Origin: Pandoraea iniqua
GTDB lineage: Bacteria > Pseudomonadota > Gammaproteobacteria > Burkholderiales > Burkholderiaceae
NCBI RefSeq assembly: GCF_902459685.1
Contig: NZ_CABPSF010000005.1
Span: forward strand, 62,001-126,000
Direction of reading: 5' to 3'
DNA: 64,000 nt
Position numbers and translations under genes: made by a program. Shown here one piece after another: positions 28,331 to 37,500 of this stretch; position 1 is the first letter of the stretch, and the number at the start of each line of letters is the position of its first letter. The notes below the pieces were generated by a model that saw only the letters and a list, made by a program, of their open reading frames with translations, searched no databases and had not been told where the DNA came from.

Positions 28331-29371
28331 ATGACTTTGACCTCGTTTAATCCGACCCCTCATTACACCGTGTCCGCCGGCGAATTGCCGCGCATTGTGC
28401 TGCTCGCCACGGGCGGCACGATCGCAGGCAGCGCCGCTGACGCCACGCGTACGGCCGGTTATCAGGCAGGTGCGCTCGGTGTACAGGACCTGCTCGCGGC
28501 TGTGCCGGCGCTGGGCAGCATTGCGCATATTCATGCCGAGCAAGTCGCGCAGATCGACAGCAAGGACATGAGCTGTTCGCTGTGGCAGAAGCTCGCCGCA
28601 CGCCTGAACGCGTTGCTCTCGCAGCCCGACGTTGCCGGGGCCGTGATTACCCACGGCACCGATACGCTCGAAGAGACCGCGTACTACCTGCATCTGACGG
28701 TCAACAGCCGCAAGCCGGTAGTGATTACGGCCGCCATGCGTCCGGCGACGGCACTGTCTGCCGATGGTCCGCTCAATTTGCTCAATGCCGTACGTGTTGC
28801 CACCGATCCGATTTCGGCGGGGCGCGGCGTACTGGTCGCCATCAATAATCAGATTCACTGCGCGCGCGACGTTATCAAGACGAGCACGTATGCGGTGGAT
28901 GCTTTCCTGTCGCCGGAAATCGGTGTGCTCGGCTGGGTGCAGGACGAGCGCGTCGCCTTCCAACGTGCTGCGCTGCAATACCACACGGTCGAAAGCGAGT
29001 TCGTCGGTCTGTCGGGTGAATTGCCGGCGGTGGAAGTGGTGTCGAGCTATGCGGGGGTTTCGCGCATTGCCGTCGACGCGCTGGTCGAGGCGGGCGTGCA
29101 GGGTATCGTGGTGGCAGGCACGGGCAACGGCTCGCTGCATTCGCTGCTGCAACAGTCACTTGCCGAGGCCGTGCAGCGGGGCGTGGCAGTGGTGCGCGCT
29201 GCGCGTGTCGGCAGTGGCCACGTGATGCATAACGGTGCGGCGCCCGACGATCAGTACGGTTTCGTGAGTGCAGGCAATCTGCATCCGTACAAGGCACGCG
29301 TGCTGCTGATGCTGGCCTTGCAGGCCGGTGTGCCGCGCGATCGCTTGCAGAGTCTGTTCGACGAGTATTGA
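28331..29371 (+). CDS. L-asparaginase, bacterial type II-like fold
   Basis: This 346-residue protein has both asparaginase signatures: LLATGGTIAGS with catalytic Thr30, and VITHGTDTLEETAYY with Thr110-Asp111 and a downstream Lys-containing strand (AAMRPATALSADGPLNL). It hydrolyses L-asparagine to aspartate and ammonia. Sequence pattern is closer to the type II group, but no signal peptide is present, so it is probably cytoplasmic. No Shine-Dalgarno sequence precedes the ATG and the predicted promoter abuts it, suggesting a leaderless mRNA. Confidence 0.92.
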   Translation: MTLTSFNPTPHYTVSAGELPRIVLLATGGTIAGSAADATRTAGYQAGALGVQDLLAAVPALGSIAHIHAEQVAQIDSKDMSCSLWQKLAARLNALLSQPDVAGAVITHGTDTLEETAYYLHLTVNSRKPVVITAAMRPATALSADGPLNLLNAVRVATDPISAGRGVLVAINNQIHCARDVIKTSTYAVDAFLSPEIGVLGWVQDERVAFQRAALQYHTVESEFVGLSGELPAVEVVSSYAGVSRIAVDALVEAGVQGIVVAGTGNGSLHSLLQQSLAEAVQRGVAVVRAARVGSGHVMHNGAAPDDQYGFVSAGNLHPYKARVLLMLALQAGVPRDRLQSLFDEY

Positions 29372-29413
29372 TCGCGGTGGGATCGTGACGTGATCGTCAC
29401 GGCGAACACGGGC

Positions 29414-29449
29414 AAAAAAATACGGCGCCAGTCATGTGACTCGCGCCGT
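29414..29449 (-). terminator. Terminator of the gcl-hyi-glxR unit
   Basis: An inverted repeat of 13 bp with one mismatch (outer stem ACGGCGC 29422-29428 with 29443-29449, TG loop) is followed on the minus strand by a T7 run after one A (plus-strand A-run 29414-29420). It lies about 170 bp past glxR and may also slow asparaginase transcripts from the other side. Confidence 0.8.
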
Positions 29450-29616
29450 TACCGTTTCAGCGATGCGCCACTCGCGTGGTGTGACGCATTCACCTCCCCT
29501 GACTAGACCTGCTGGTCATGCTGGCAGCCTGTGGCGGCCGCTTCTTCATCTTCTCGCGAACTACCCGATGAATCACACCCCGCCCGAGGGCAGGGCGTGA
29601 GATTGGCAGACTGCGC

Positions 29617-30498
29617 TCAGGCAACCGTGTGGTTGGAGAGCAGTTCCAGCGCGCGCACCATACCCGAGTGATCCCAGCTTGCGCCGCCGTTGGCAGCACA
29701 CGCGTTGAACAGCTCTTGGCACGTGGCCGTGTTGGGCAGCGACACGCCGAGGGCCTTCGCACTTTGCAGCGCCAGATTCAGGTCCTTCTGGTGCAGCGAG
29801 ATACGGAAGCCCGGCTCGAAGTTGCGCTTGACCATGCGCTCGCCGTGCACTTCCAGAATGCGCGACGAGGCGAAGCCGCCCATCAGGGCTTCACGCACCT
29901 TGGCGGGGTCGGCACCGGCCTTCGACGCGAACAGCAGGGCTTCGCCCACGGCTTCGATGGTGAGTGCGACGACGATCTGGTTGGCAACCTTGCAGGTCTG
30001 ACCGGCACCGCTCTCGCCCACGAGCGTGATGTTCTTGCCCATCAGTTCGAAGAACGGCTTCACATCGTCGAACGCGGCTTGCGAGCCACCGACCATGATC
30101 GACAGCGAGGCGGCCTTGGCGCCGACTTCGCCGCCCGAGACCGGCGCGTCGAGGTATTCGCAGCCCAGCGCCTTGATCTTCTTGGCGTATTCCTTCGTTT
30201 CGATCGGCGAGATCGAGCTCATGTCGACCACGATCTTGCCGGCCGACAGGCCTTCGGCCAGACCGTCTTCACCGAACAGCACGTTACCGACGTCGGGGGT
30301 GTCCGGCACCATCACGAAGATGATGTCGGCACGCTTGGCGACTTCCTTGGCCGACGTGCAGCACGTGGCCTGACCGTCGATCAGGTCTTGCGGGGGCGTG
30401 CGGCGCTCGTACAGGAACAGCTTGTGACCGGCGTTTTGCAGATGCTTCGCCATCGGCGCGCCCATGATGCCCAGACCAATAAAACCGAGTTGTGCCAT
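29617..30498 (-). CDS. glxR: 2-hydroxy-3-oxopropionate (tartronate semialdehyde) reductase
   Basis: The start at 30498 follows AAGGAG and gives 293 residues; a start 7 codons upstream has no such site. The Rossmann motif GFIGLGIMGAPMA sits at residues 5-17, with DAPVSGGEVGA near 118 and the catalytic-lysine helix GQTCKVANQIVVAL near 165, as in the beta-hydroxyacid dehydrogenase family. It reduces tartronate semialdehyde to D-glycerate with NAD(P)H. It is the last gene of gcl-hyi-glxR, which converts glyoxylate to glycerate. Confidence 0.94.
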   Translation of the reverse strand: MAQLGFIGLGIMGAPMAKHLQNAGHKLFLYERRTPPQDLIDGQATCCTSAKEVAKRADIIFVMVPDTPDVGNVLFGEDGLAEGLSAGKIVVDMSSISPIETKEYAKKIKALGCEYLDAPVSGGEVGAKAASLSIMVGGSQAAFDDVKPFFELMGKNITLVGESGAGQTCKVANQIVVALTIEAVGEALLFASKAGADPAKVREALMGGFASSRILEVHGERMVKRNFEPGFRISLHQKDLNLALQSAKALGVSLPNTATCQELFNACAANGGASWDHSGMVRALELLSNHTVA

Positions 30499-30733
30499 TT
30501 CGAGACTCCTTGTTGCCAAAGTTTGAATGTTGTCGCTGCGGCTGCCGCTGCGGGTACCGGTCAGCGAGGCGGGCCGTCATTGCACGTGTGCCCGTGTCCC
30601 CGTGCTCCGGCCGCATGCCCCCTGCATGCGGCCGGCGGGGCCCTTCCTCGTCGAAACGCCGTCAGCAGCCTTGCTTGTGTCGTGCTTGTCTTTTGCTTGC
30701 TTGCGTGTTTGCTCGCGTGAAGGGGCGTCGAAC

Positions 30734-31525
30734 TTACGCCGCTTCGCGCAGGCCCGCCGCCTTGAACCAACCCAGACCGTCGGTCGTGGTGGTGGCGGGC
30801 TTGTACTCGCAGCCGATCCAGCCGGTGTAGCCGATGCGATCGAGCAGGGCGAACAGGTAGGCGTAGTTGATCTCGCCCGTGCCCGGTTCGTTGCGGCCCG
30901 GATTGTCGGCCAGTTGCACGTGAGCGATGCGCGCCAGATTCGTCTCGATGGTCTTGGCGAGCTCACCTTCCATGCGTTGCATGTGATAGATGTCGTACTG
31001 CAAGAACAGGTTGTCCGAGCCCACGTCGTCGAAAATCTCCAGCGCCTGCTTCGTGCGGTTCACGAAGAAGCCCGGGATGTCGTACGTGTTGATCGGCTCG
31101 ACCAGCAGGCGGATGCCTTCGGCCTTGAGCGCATCGGCGGCAAAGCGCAGGTTGCCGACGAGCGTTTCGCGGGCGATGTCGGTCGACAGATCGGCACCTT
31201 GCTTGCCCACGAGGCAATTCAGTTGCTTCACGCCCAGCGCCTTGGCGTAGGTGATGGCTTCGCCCACACCGTCGCGGAACTCGGCGATGCGCTCGGGGAA
31301 GATCGCGATACCGCGCTCACCCGCATCCCAGTTGCCGGCCGGCAGGTTGTGCAGCACCAGATCGAGCTGGTACTGGTTCAGTTTGTCGGCGATCTGGTCG
31401 CGATGGAACGCGTACGGAAACAGGAACTCCACGCCACGAAAACCCGCTGCGGCGGCCGCCTTGAAGCGGTCGAGGAACGGCACCTCGTTGAACAGCATGG
31501 TCAGATTGGCGGCAAATTTCGTCAT
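30734..31525 (-). CDS. hyi: Hydroxypyruvate isomerase
   Basis: The start at 31525 has a GAGGAG site, giving 263 residues; an upstream start that adds 32 repetitive residues was rejected. It is a xylose-isomerase-like TIM barrel with KFAANLTMLFNEVPFLDRF at the N-terminus, LLVEPINTYDIPGFF and a metal-ligand strand DIYHMQRMEGEL, as in Hyi. It interconverts hydroxypyruvate and tartronate semialdehyde. It sits between gcl and glxR, with 190 bp and 235 bp gaps on either side. Confidence 0.93.
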   Translation of the reverse strand: MTKFAANLTMLFNEVPFLDRFKAAAAAGFRGVEFLFPYAFHRDQIADKLNQYQLDLVLHNLPAGNWDAGERGIAIFPERIAEFRDGVGEAITYAKALGVKQLNCLVGKQGADLSTDIARETLVGNLRFAADALKAEGIRLLVEPINTYDIPGFFVNRTKQALEIFDDVGSDNLFLQYDIYHMQRMEGELAKTIETNLARIAHVQLADNPGRNEPGTGEINYAYLFALLDRIGYTGWIGCEYKPATTTTDGLGWFKAAGLREAA

Positions 31526-31571
31526 TGCGCTGACTCCTCTCTTTCTTATAGGGGGTTGGTTTCGACGATTC

Positions 31572-31636
31572 GATTCAGGGTGATTCGGGTGATACGGGGT
31601 AATGCGGGTAACACGGGTCATGCAGGGATTGCAGGG
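31572..31636. repeat. Degenerate 9-10-bp tandem repeat in the gcl-hyi gap
   Basis: Seven consecutive units of 9 or 10 bp each end in (C/A)GGG, for example TGATTCGGG, TGATACGGG, GTAATGCGGG, TAACACGGG. They lie just upstream of the hyi ribosome-binding site region. Function is unknown. Confidence 0.7.
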
Positions 31637-31715
31637 CGCGTGCTGGGCCGATAAGGGGGTCTAGGTCTCATCGGAGGGGACGCACACGCCCCGCAAACCG
31701 TCACAGGCGGGCGGC

Positions 31716-33485
31716 TTACGCCGTCACTGCGCTGTTGTCTTCTTCCACGACGTCGATGATTTCTTCGAACTCATTGACGTTGTTGATTTCGGTGCCCATC
31801 GCAATGTTGGTCACGCGCTCCAGAATCACTTCCACGATCACCGGCACCGAGAACTCGGCCATCAGCTTGCGGGCCTGTTCGAAAGCGGGCTGGATGTCGT
31901 TCGGCTGATGCACGCGGATGGCCTTCACGCCGAGACCTTCGGCAACCTTCACGTGATCGACGCCGTAGCCGTTCAATTCCGGCGAGTTCACGTTTTCGAA
32001 CGCGAGCTGCACGCAGTAATCCATGTCGAAGTTGCGCTGTGCCTGACGGATCAGACCCAGATACGAGTTGTTCACCACGACGTGGATGTACGGCACCTTG
32101 AACTGGGCTGCCACGGCCAGCTCTTCGATCATGAACTGGAAGTCGTAGTCACCCGAAATGGCCACCACGTCCGACGACGGCGACGCCACCTTCACACCGA
32201 TCGCTGCCGGCACGGTCCAGCCCAGCGGGCCGGCCTGACCGCAGTTGACCCAGTGACGCGGCTTGTTCACGTGCAGGAACTGTGCGGCCGCAATTTGCGA
32301 CAGGCCGATGGTCGAGACGTAACGCACGTCGCGGCCGAAGAAGGCGTTCATTTCCTGATACACGCGTTGCGGCTTGATCGGCACCTGATCGAAGTCGGAG
32401 CGGCGCAGCATCGTGCGCTTGCGCTTCTGGCAGTCGGCGACCCACTGCGAGCGGTCCGGCAGACGCCCGGCAGCCTTCAGTTCCTTGGCCACTTCGACGA
32501 ACAGCGTGAGCGCAGCCTTCGCATCGGAGACGATGCCGTAGTCCGGGCCGAACACGCGGCCGATTTGCGTCGGCTCGATGTCGACGTGCACGAACTTGCG
32601 GCCCTTGGTGAAGACGTCGACGCTGCCGGTGTGGCGGTTGGCCCAGCGGTTGCCGATGCCCATCACGAAGTCCGAGGCGAGCATCGTCGCGTTGCCGAAG
32701 CGGTGCGACGTTTGCAGACCGACCATGCCGGCCATCAGCGGGTGATCGTCGGCGATGGTGCCCCAGCCCATGAGCGTGGGCACGACCGGCACGTTGACGG
32801 TTTCGGCGAATTCGACCAGCAGGTCGGCGGCGTCGGCGTTGATCACACCGCCACCCGACACGATCAGCGGACGCTCCGAGGCGAGCAGCATCTGGATCGC
32901 CTTTTCAGCCTGTGCGCGCGTGGCAGCGGGCTTGTAGACCGGCAGCGGCTCGTACGTATCGGGATCGAATTCGATCTCGGCGACTTGCACGTCGAACGGC
33001 AGGTCGATCAGCACCGGACCCGGACGGCCCGAGCGCATCAGGTGGAAAGCTTGCTGGAACACGCGCGGCACGAGGGCCGGCTCACGCACGGTCACGGCCC
33101 ACTTGGTCACCGGCTTGGCGATCGATTCGATATCGACGGCCTGGAAATCTTCCTTGTACAGACGGGCGCGCGGTGCCTGACCCGTAATGCACAGAATGGG
33201 GATCGAGTCGGCTTGTGCCGAGTACAAGCCCGTGATCATGTCGGTGCCTGCGGGGCCCGAGGTACCGATACACACGCCGATGTTGCCGGCTTCTGCACGG
33301 GTATAGCCTTCGGCCATGTGCGACGCACCTTCGACGTGGCGCGCGAGCACGTGCTCGACGCTGCCGGCCTTGCGCAGTGCCGAATAGAACGGGTTGATTG
33401 CTGCGCCCGGCACGCCGAACGCGGTGGTGATGCCTTCCTTCTCCAGCACCCGAACGGCGGCCTCTACGGCGGTCATCTTGGCCAT
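31716..33485 (-). CDS. gcl: Glyoxylate carboligase (tartronate-semialdehyde synthase)
   Basis: This 589-residue ThDP enzyme starts after GGAGGAGTCAC. The N-terminal PYR domain reads [18 protein letters not shown]. Position 51 is Val in [11 protein letters not shown], where related ThDP enzymes have the catalytic Glu; this substitution is the recognised hallmark of Gcl. The C-terminal ThDP/Mg site reads GDYDFQFM followed by [12 protein letters not shown]. It joins two glyoxylates to tartronate semialdehyde and CO2. It is the first gene of the unit and is divergent from a LysR gene. Confidence 0.96.
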   Translation of the reverse strand: MAKMTAVEAAVRVLEKEGITTAFGVPGAAINPFYSALRKAGSVEHVLARHVEGASHMAEGYTRAEAGNIGVCIGTSGPAGTDMITGLYSAQADSIPILCITGQAPRARLYKEDFQAVDIESIAKPVTKWAVTVREPALVPRVFQQAFHLMRSGRPGPVLIDLPFDVQVAEIEFDPDTYEPLPVYKPAATRAQAEKAIQMLLASERPLIVSGGGVINADAADLLVEFAETVNVPVVPTLMGWGTIADDHPLMAGMVGLQTSHRFGNATMLASDFVMGIGNRWANRHTGSVDVFTKGRKFVHVDIEPTQIGRVFGPDYGIVSDAKAALTLFVEVAKELKAAGRLPDRSQWVADCQKRKRTMLRRSDFDQVPIKPQRVYQEMNAFFGRDVRYVSTIGLSQIAAAQFLHVNKPRHWVNCGQAGPLGWTVPAAIGVKVASPSSDVVAISGDYDFQFMIEELAVAAQFKVPYIHVVVNNSYLGLIRQAQRNFDMDYCVQLAFENVNSPELNGYGVDHVKVAEGLGVKAIRVHQPNDIQPAFEQARKLMAEFSVPVIVEVILERVTNIAMGTEINNVNEFEEIIDVVEEDNSAVTA

Positions 33486-33547
33486 GTGACTCCTCCAATG
33501 TGTAATCGGTAATGATCTTGGAAGCCACTTTAAGCCGGTACGATTTG

Positions 33548-33564
33548 TTTGATAAGATCACAAA
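33548..33564. promoter_or_regulatory. Candidate LysR site between gcl and the LysR gene
   Basis: TTTGATAAGATCACAAA combines an outer TTTG/CAAA and an inner TGAT-AAG-ATCA inverted repeat in the A/T-rich 121-bp divergent gap. This fits the loose dyad bound by LysR-type regulators. Confidence 0.4.
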
Positions 33565-33606
33565 AGATCGTTTTTTTAATAACAAAAAGTATCGAATGGA
33601 GGCGGG

Positions 33607-34518
33607 ATGGACCGTTACAAGCAGATCGAGACCTTCGTACAGGTGGCCGAAGCGGGCAGTCTGGCGGCGGCGGCGCTCAAGGAGGGCGTCTCGCCGGTGA
33701 TTCTCGGGCGGCGTATCGACGCGCTCGAAAAGCGGCTGGGCATCAAACTCATGTACCGGTCCACGCGGCGGCTGGCGCTGTCGGAAGAGGGCGGCGCTTT
33801 TCTCGAGCGCTGCAAGCAGTTGCTGGGCGACTGGGACATGGCAGAGAACGAAATCAGCGCCGGGCGGCACGCGGTGTCGGGCCACCTGATCGTCTCGGCC
33901 CCAGCGGCGTTCGGGCGCAAGCACGTGGCGCCGCATGCGCCCACGTTTTTGCGCCAGCATCCGGAAGTGCAGATTTCATTCAACCTGACCGATCGCGTGG
34001 TGGACATCGTGCGCGAGGGTTACGACATGGGGATTCGTATCGGCGGCTCGGTCGACCCCAACTTCGTGGCGGTGAAACTGGCCCAGAACCGGCGGGTGGT
34101 GTGCGGCACGCCCGCGTACTTCGCGCGGCACGGGCGGCCCAAGACGCTGGAAGATCTGGCCAAACACAATTGTCTGGCGTTCAACCTGCAAGGCGGGCAG
34201 CAGCGCGGCTGGTATTTCAAGCGGCAGGGCAAGCTGGTCACCACCCGCGTGAACGGCAATCTCGACTGTAACGACGGCGAGTTGCTGCACCGCTGGGCGC
34301 TCGAAGGACTCGGGCTCGGCTGGCGCTCGACATGGGAAATTCAGCGCGAGTTGCTTTCGGGCGAACTGGAAACCGTGCTCGACGAATACGCCCTGCCGGA
34401 TTACGACATCCTCGCCGTCTACCCCCAACAACGTTTCCAGCCCGCCCGCGTGCGACTGTTCATCGATCATTTGCGGCAGGTCTTTGCCCGGCCGAATTAC
34501 TGGCTGGAGCAGGAGTAG
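33607..34518 (+). CDS. LysR-family regulator divergent from gcl
   Basis: This 303-residue LysR-type regulator has an N-terminal HTH (ETFVQVAEAGSLAAAALKEG, with helix SPVILGRRIDALEKRLGIK) and a periplasmic-binding-like effector domain. The FVQVAEAGS...LMYRSTRRLALSEEG pattern is that of the CrgA/AaeR-like subgroup. Its divergent placement 121 bp from gcl suggests that it controls the glyoxylate genes, possibly with glyoxylate as inducer; this is an inference. The gene converges on the giant paralogue that ends at 34545, with only 26 bp between them. Confidence 0.88.
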   Translation: MDRYKQIETFVQVAEAGSLAAAALKEGVSPVILGRRIDALEKRLGIKLMYRSTRRLALSEEGGAFLERCKQLLGDWDMAENEISAGRHAVSGHLIVSAPAAFGRKHVAPHAPTFLRQHPEVQISFNLTDRVVDIVREGYDMGIRIGGSVDPNFVAVKLAQNRRVVCGTPAYFARHGRPKTLEDLAKHNCLAFNLQGGQQRGWYFKRQGKLVTTRVNGNLDCNDGELLHRWALEGLGLGWRSTWEIQRELLSGELETVLDEYALPDYDILAVYPQQRFQPARVRLFIDHLRQVFARPNYWLEQE

Positions 34519-34544
34519 GGGGTATTGGGTCAGCAGGCGATGCC

Positions 34545-37500
34545 TCAGGCGTGCGGCGACGTGCGGTGTCCCCAAGGGGTATGCGACGGGGTATAGCGTT
34601 GGTAAGTCGTTGATTCGCCTCGCACGATCCCGGCGACACGGCCGAATTGATCGGGATCGCGGGCATAGGCCAGCGTCGTAATCAGATGGGTCAGCGTATC
34701 GGCATGCTGCACGATGTTCCGGACGGCGTTGTCCCCCTGCTGATCGAGCATATCCGCGATATCCATTCGCAAGCCGTCGTAGACCATGTGATCGCGCACC
34801 ATGAACTGATAACGCGGCGTGTCGGCGCGTGTGAGCACGTCTGGCGGATAGCCATATTCGCCAATGGCATCGGGGGGATGGTTGCCGATCGACGGCAACT
34901 CCTGCTGGGTCCGCAGGGCGGCAAGCATCGAAGCGTACATCCGGCGGCCATCCGGGAGCACGTCGCGGGTGGCCACGGTCGCGTGCGAAATCTCGTGAAG
35001 CAGCACGGATGCCAGCACCTCGTCGGATAGCGCGGCGAGAGCCGACGTCTCGAACCCGATCACGGGCCGCGGCAGATTGGCCGCGTACTCCGGGCGGCCA
35101 AGTACGCCGACCAGCGTTTGGGCGAGCGCCCCGTAGGCACTTTCCATGATCCCCAGCGCGGTCCCCCGGTGCTTGCTCACCGACATCAACCCCGCATGCA
35201 TCTGCTCAAGCACCGGCTTGAGCGCATTCACCAAGGCTTCGGCGTTCTCCGGCGCAAAGCGTTCGAGCAGGTCTGACACCGCAGGGACGAGGTCGCTGCC
35301 GAGCGCCAGACGCGCGCCCGACAGGAGACTCTCCGCGCGCGTCAGGATGCGATCGAATTGAGACTCGAGGCGCGGGGAGTTCATTTCCCGGAGACTGCCG
35401 AGCATTTGCGTCTCACCGATCCAGCGTGCGTTCAGTTCGCTATGCAAATCCGTCTGAAACCGCCGGAATTCCTCCAGATCGCCCATCGTCATCAATTCAA
35501 GCGTTACGCCGTACGGTGGCTGCGAGCGGCCTGCCGTCCGAATCACGGGGAACCGATAGGCGGTGGTGCCGAGCAGTATCACGGCGGCATCGGCGGGGCC
35601 TTGCGGCAGCATTTCGGAATAGGGCAGTGCCGCCTTCATGAGGAATGCGCTTTCCGGGCGGTGCGGGCGTCCTTTTTGTCCTTTGCCACCGTGGTCTGAC
35701 GTTTCCGGTGCCGATGGGATGCGCGAACCGCCGGGGGTCGTGGCGCGCGCCAGATACAGCTCGCATCGCCGTGCCAGATGCAATGGCTCCGAGAGCAAGT
35801 CGAGATTGACCGAGATGTCGACGCGAACGAAACCGCTTTTCGGGTAGGCGACACCAACGATCTCCGGCAGTTGAGGCAACTTGCCGGCAAACTGCTCCGG
35901 CTGCCTGACACCTGCCGTCGTCGCACGCCAGAACACATGGTCGCCTTTCAGAAAGTATTCGTCGCGCGCCCCCGGTACCGGCCACGTCACCTCGGCGATG
36001 AGTGCGGCCACATCGTTGGCGTCGACGTCGCGCCACTCCTTTGCCTCGGCATCGAACCGGCGCAACGCCGGTGGACGTGAATACAACGGCGTGACGATCA
36101 GTGACTTCGGGCCGCGTATCTTGGACAGCACGCCGCAGGCGCCGATGCCCTTGGGCAATGCGCGCCGCCGGCGCGATGTTCCGGACGATGGAGACGCTGG
36201 AGGCGGCGGGCACGCTTCGGGCACCCCGGATGCCCGCGACCCATCTACCTGCAATGCGGGGCTTAGCGTGTCGTCGCGGGCTGTGCGCGGGGTGGGTATC
36301 GGGCCGACGATTTTCCCGTGTTCGTCGCTCGCGAGCGGCGGCCCATAGGTCTTTCCGGAGTACGGATTCACCAGCCTTGCCCAGTGACCTTCGCGTCGTA
36401 CGACGGCCTTGCCGTGCGCATTCCAATCGGTCAGGGCGAGCGCCGTGGCGTCGCGATCCGGTGCGGGCGGCTTGAGATGAAAGGCTTCACCCTCCGCATG
36501 CGGCACCTGCCACACGCCTGCGTGATGCACGAACGTCGCCTCGGTTTCGGCTTCGCGCGCCCAAGTGCCGGCGGCGCGCGAGACGAACTTCATGCCGCGA
36601 AGGTTATCGCTCAGCCGCCGCGCGAATGCCGGTAAATGCAGCGTGGCACGTGTCGCCAGCTCGAAACCCGGATCGACGAAGCGCAAGGCGGCCAGCCCGG
36701 TATCCGCCAGACGCAGATTGGCGATGTCGACGGCGGCAAGCACTTCCGGTGTCGCCAGCAGGTGTGGCACCACGCGCGCCGCGCCGCTTAGCCCGGCACG
36801 GCGGGTCACGCCGTGTGCCACATCGTCCAATGCGGCACGCACCAATATCCGGCTGGCCCGCCAAGTGGCTTTTTGCGCAACCACTGCTGCGCTGGCCAGC
36901 GGAATGGCCGCCGCGACATCCATGCTGCACCGCAGGGCCGCGGCGTCGATATCGCCGGCCGCCAACTGGTCGTGACATCCATAGAAGGGGACGAAGTTCA
37001 GCAACATCTCGCGAACGGCTTCGCGATGCGCTTGCGTGGTGGTCTTGTCGAAGGCGCCCGCCCGCACGGCGCCCAACCGCTCGGAAAACGCGGTGGCCAG
37101 CGCTTGCGCCACCCGGAAGTTGCCGTCGTGGGTGGGCGTCAGTGTGCGATGCATCGCAATATCGTCACGTTCGCGTTGCAGATCGGCGTAGCGGGCGCCG
37201 CTGAACAACGTTTCCGGATGCGCCGCCAACCAGTCTTCAGCATTGCCACTGAAGCGGGTGACGTTGAGCGGCGTGAAACTGATGGCGTAGTGCCGGATTT
37301 CGTCATCGAGCGTGAGTTCGATGAACACCAGTTGCGACGCTTCGACTTCGCCCGGCGGCCTCACATGCTTGGTTATCTGGCCGACGACGCTAAAGGCGTC
37401 AAACCCGGTAGCCTGCGCATCGTTCAGGTTCGTTGCGTGAATGCGCGGCACGCGCAGGCGCCAGTCACCGCAGGTCCAGAAGGGCTGATCATCGGCAGAC

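Noticed and set aside
27248-29152. A 634-codon frame antisense to cysB and asparaginase
   Set aside because: Both sense genes have clear motifs; the antisense frame has none.
31526-31621. 32-codon N-terminal extension of hyi
   Set aside because: It is translated from the degenerate tandem repeat and the strong GAGGAG site favours 31525.
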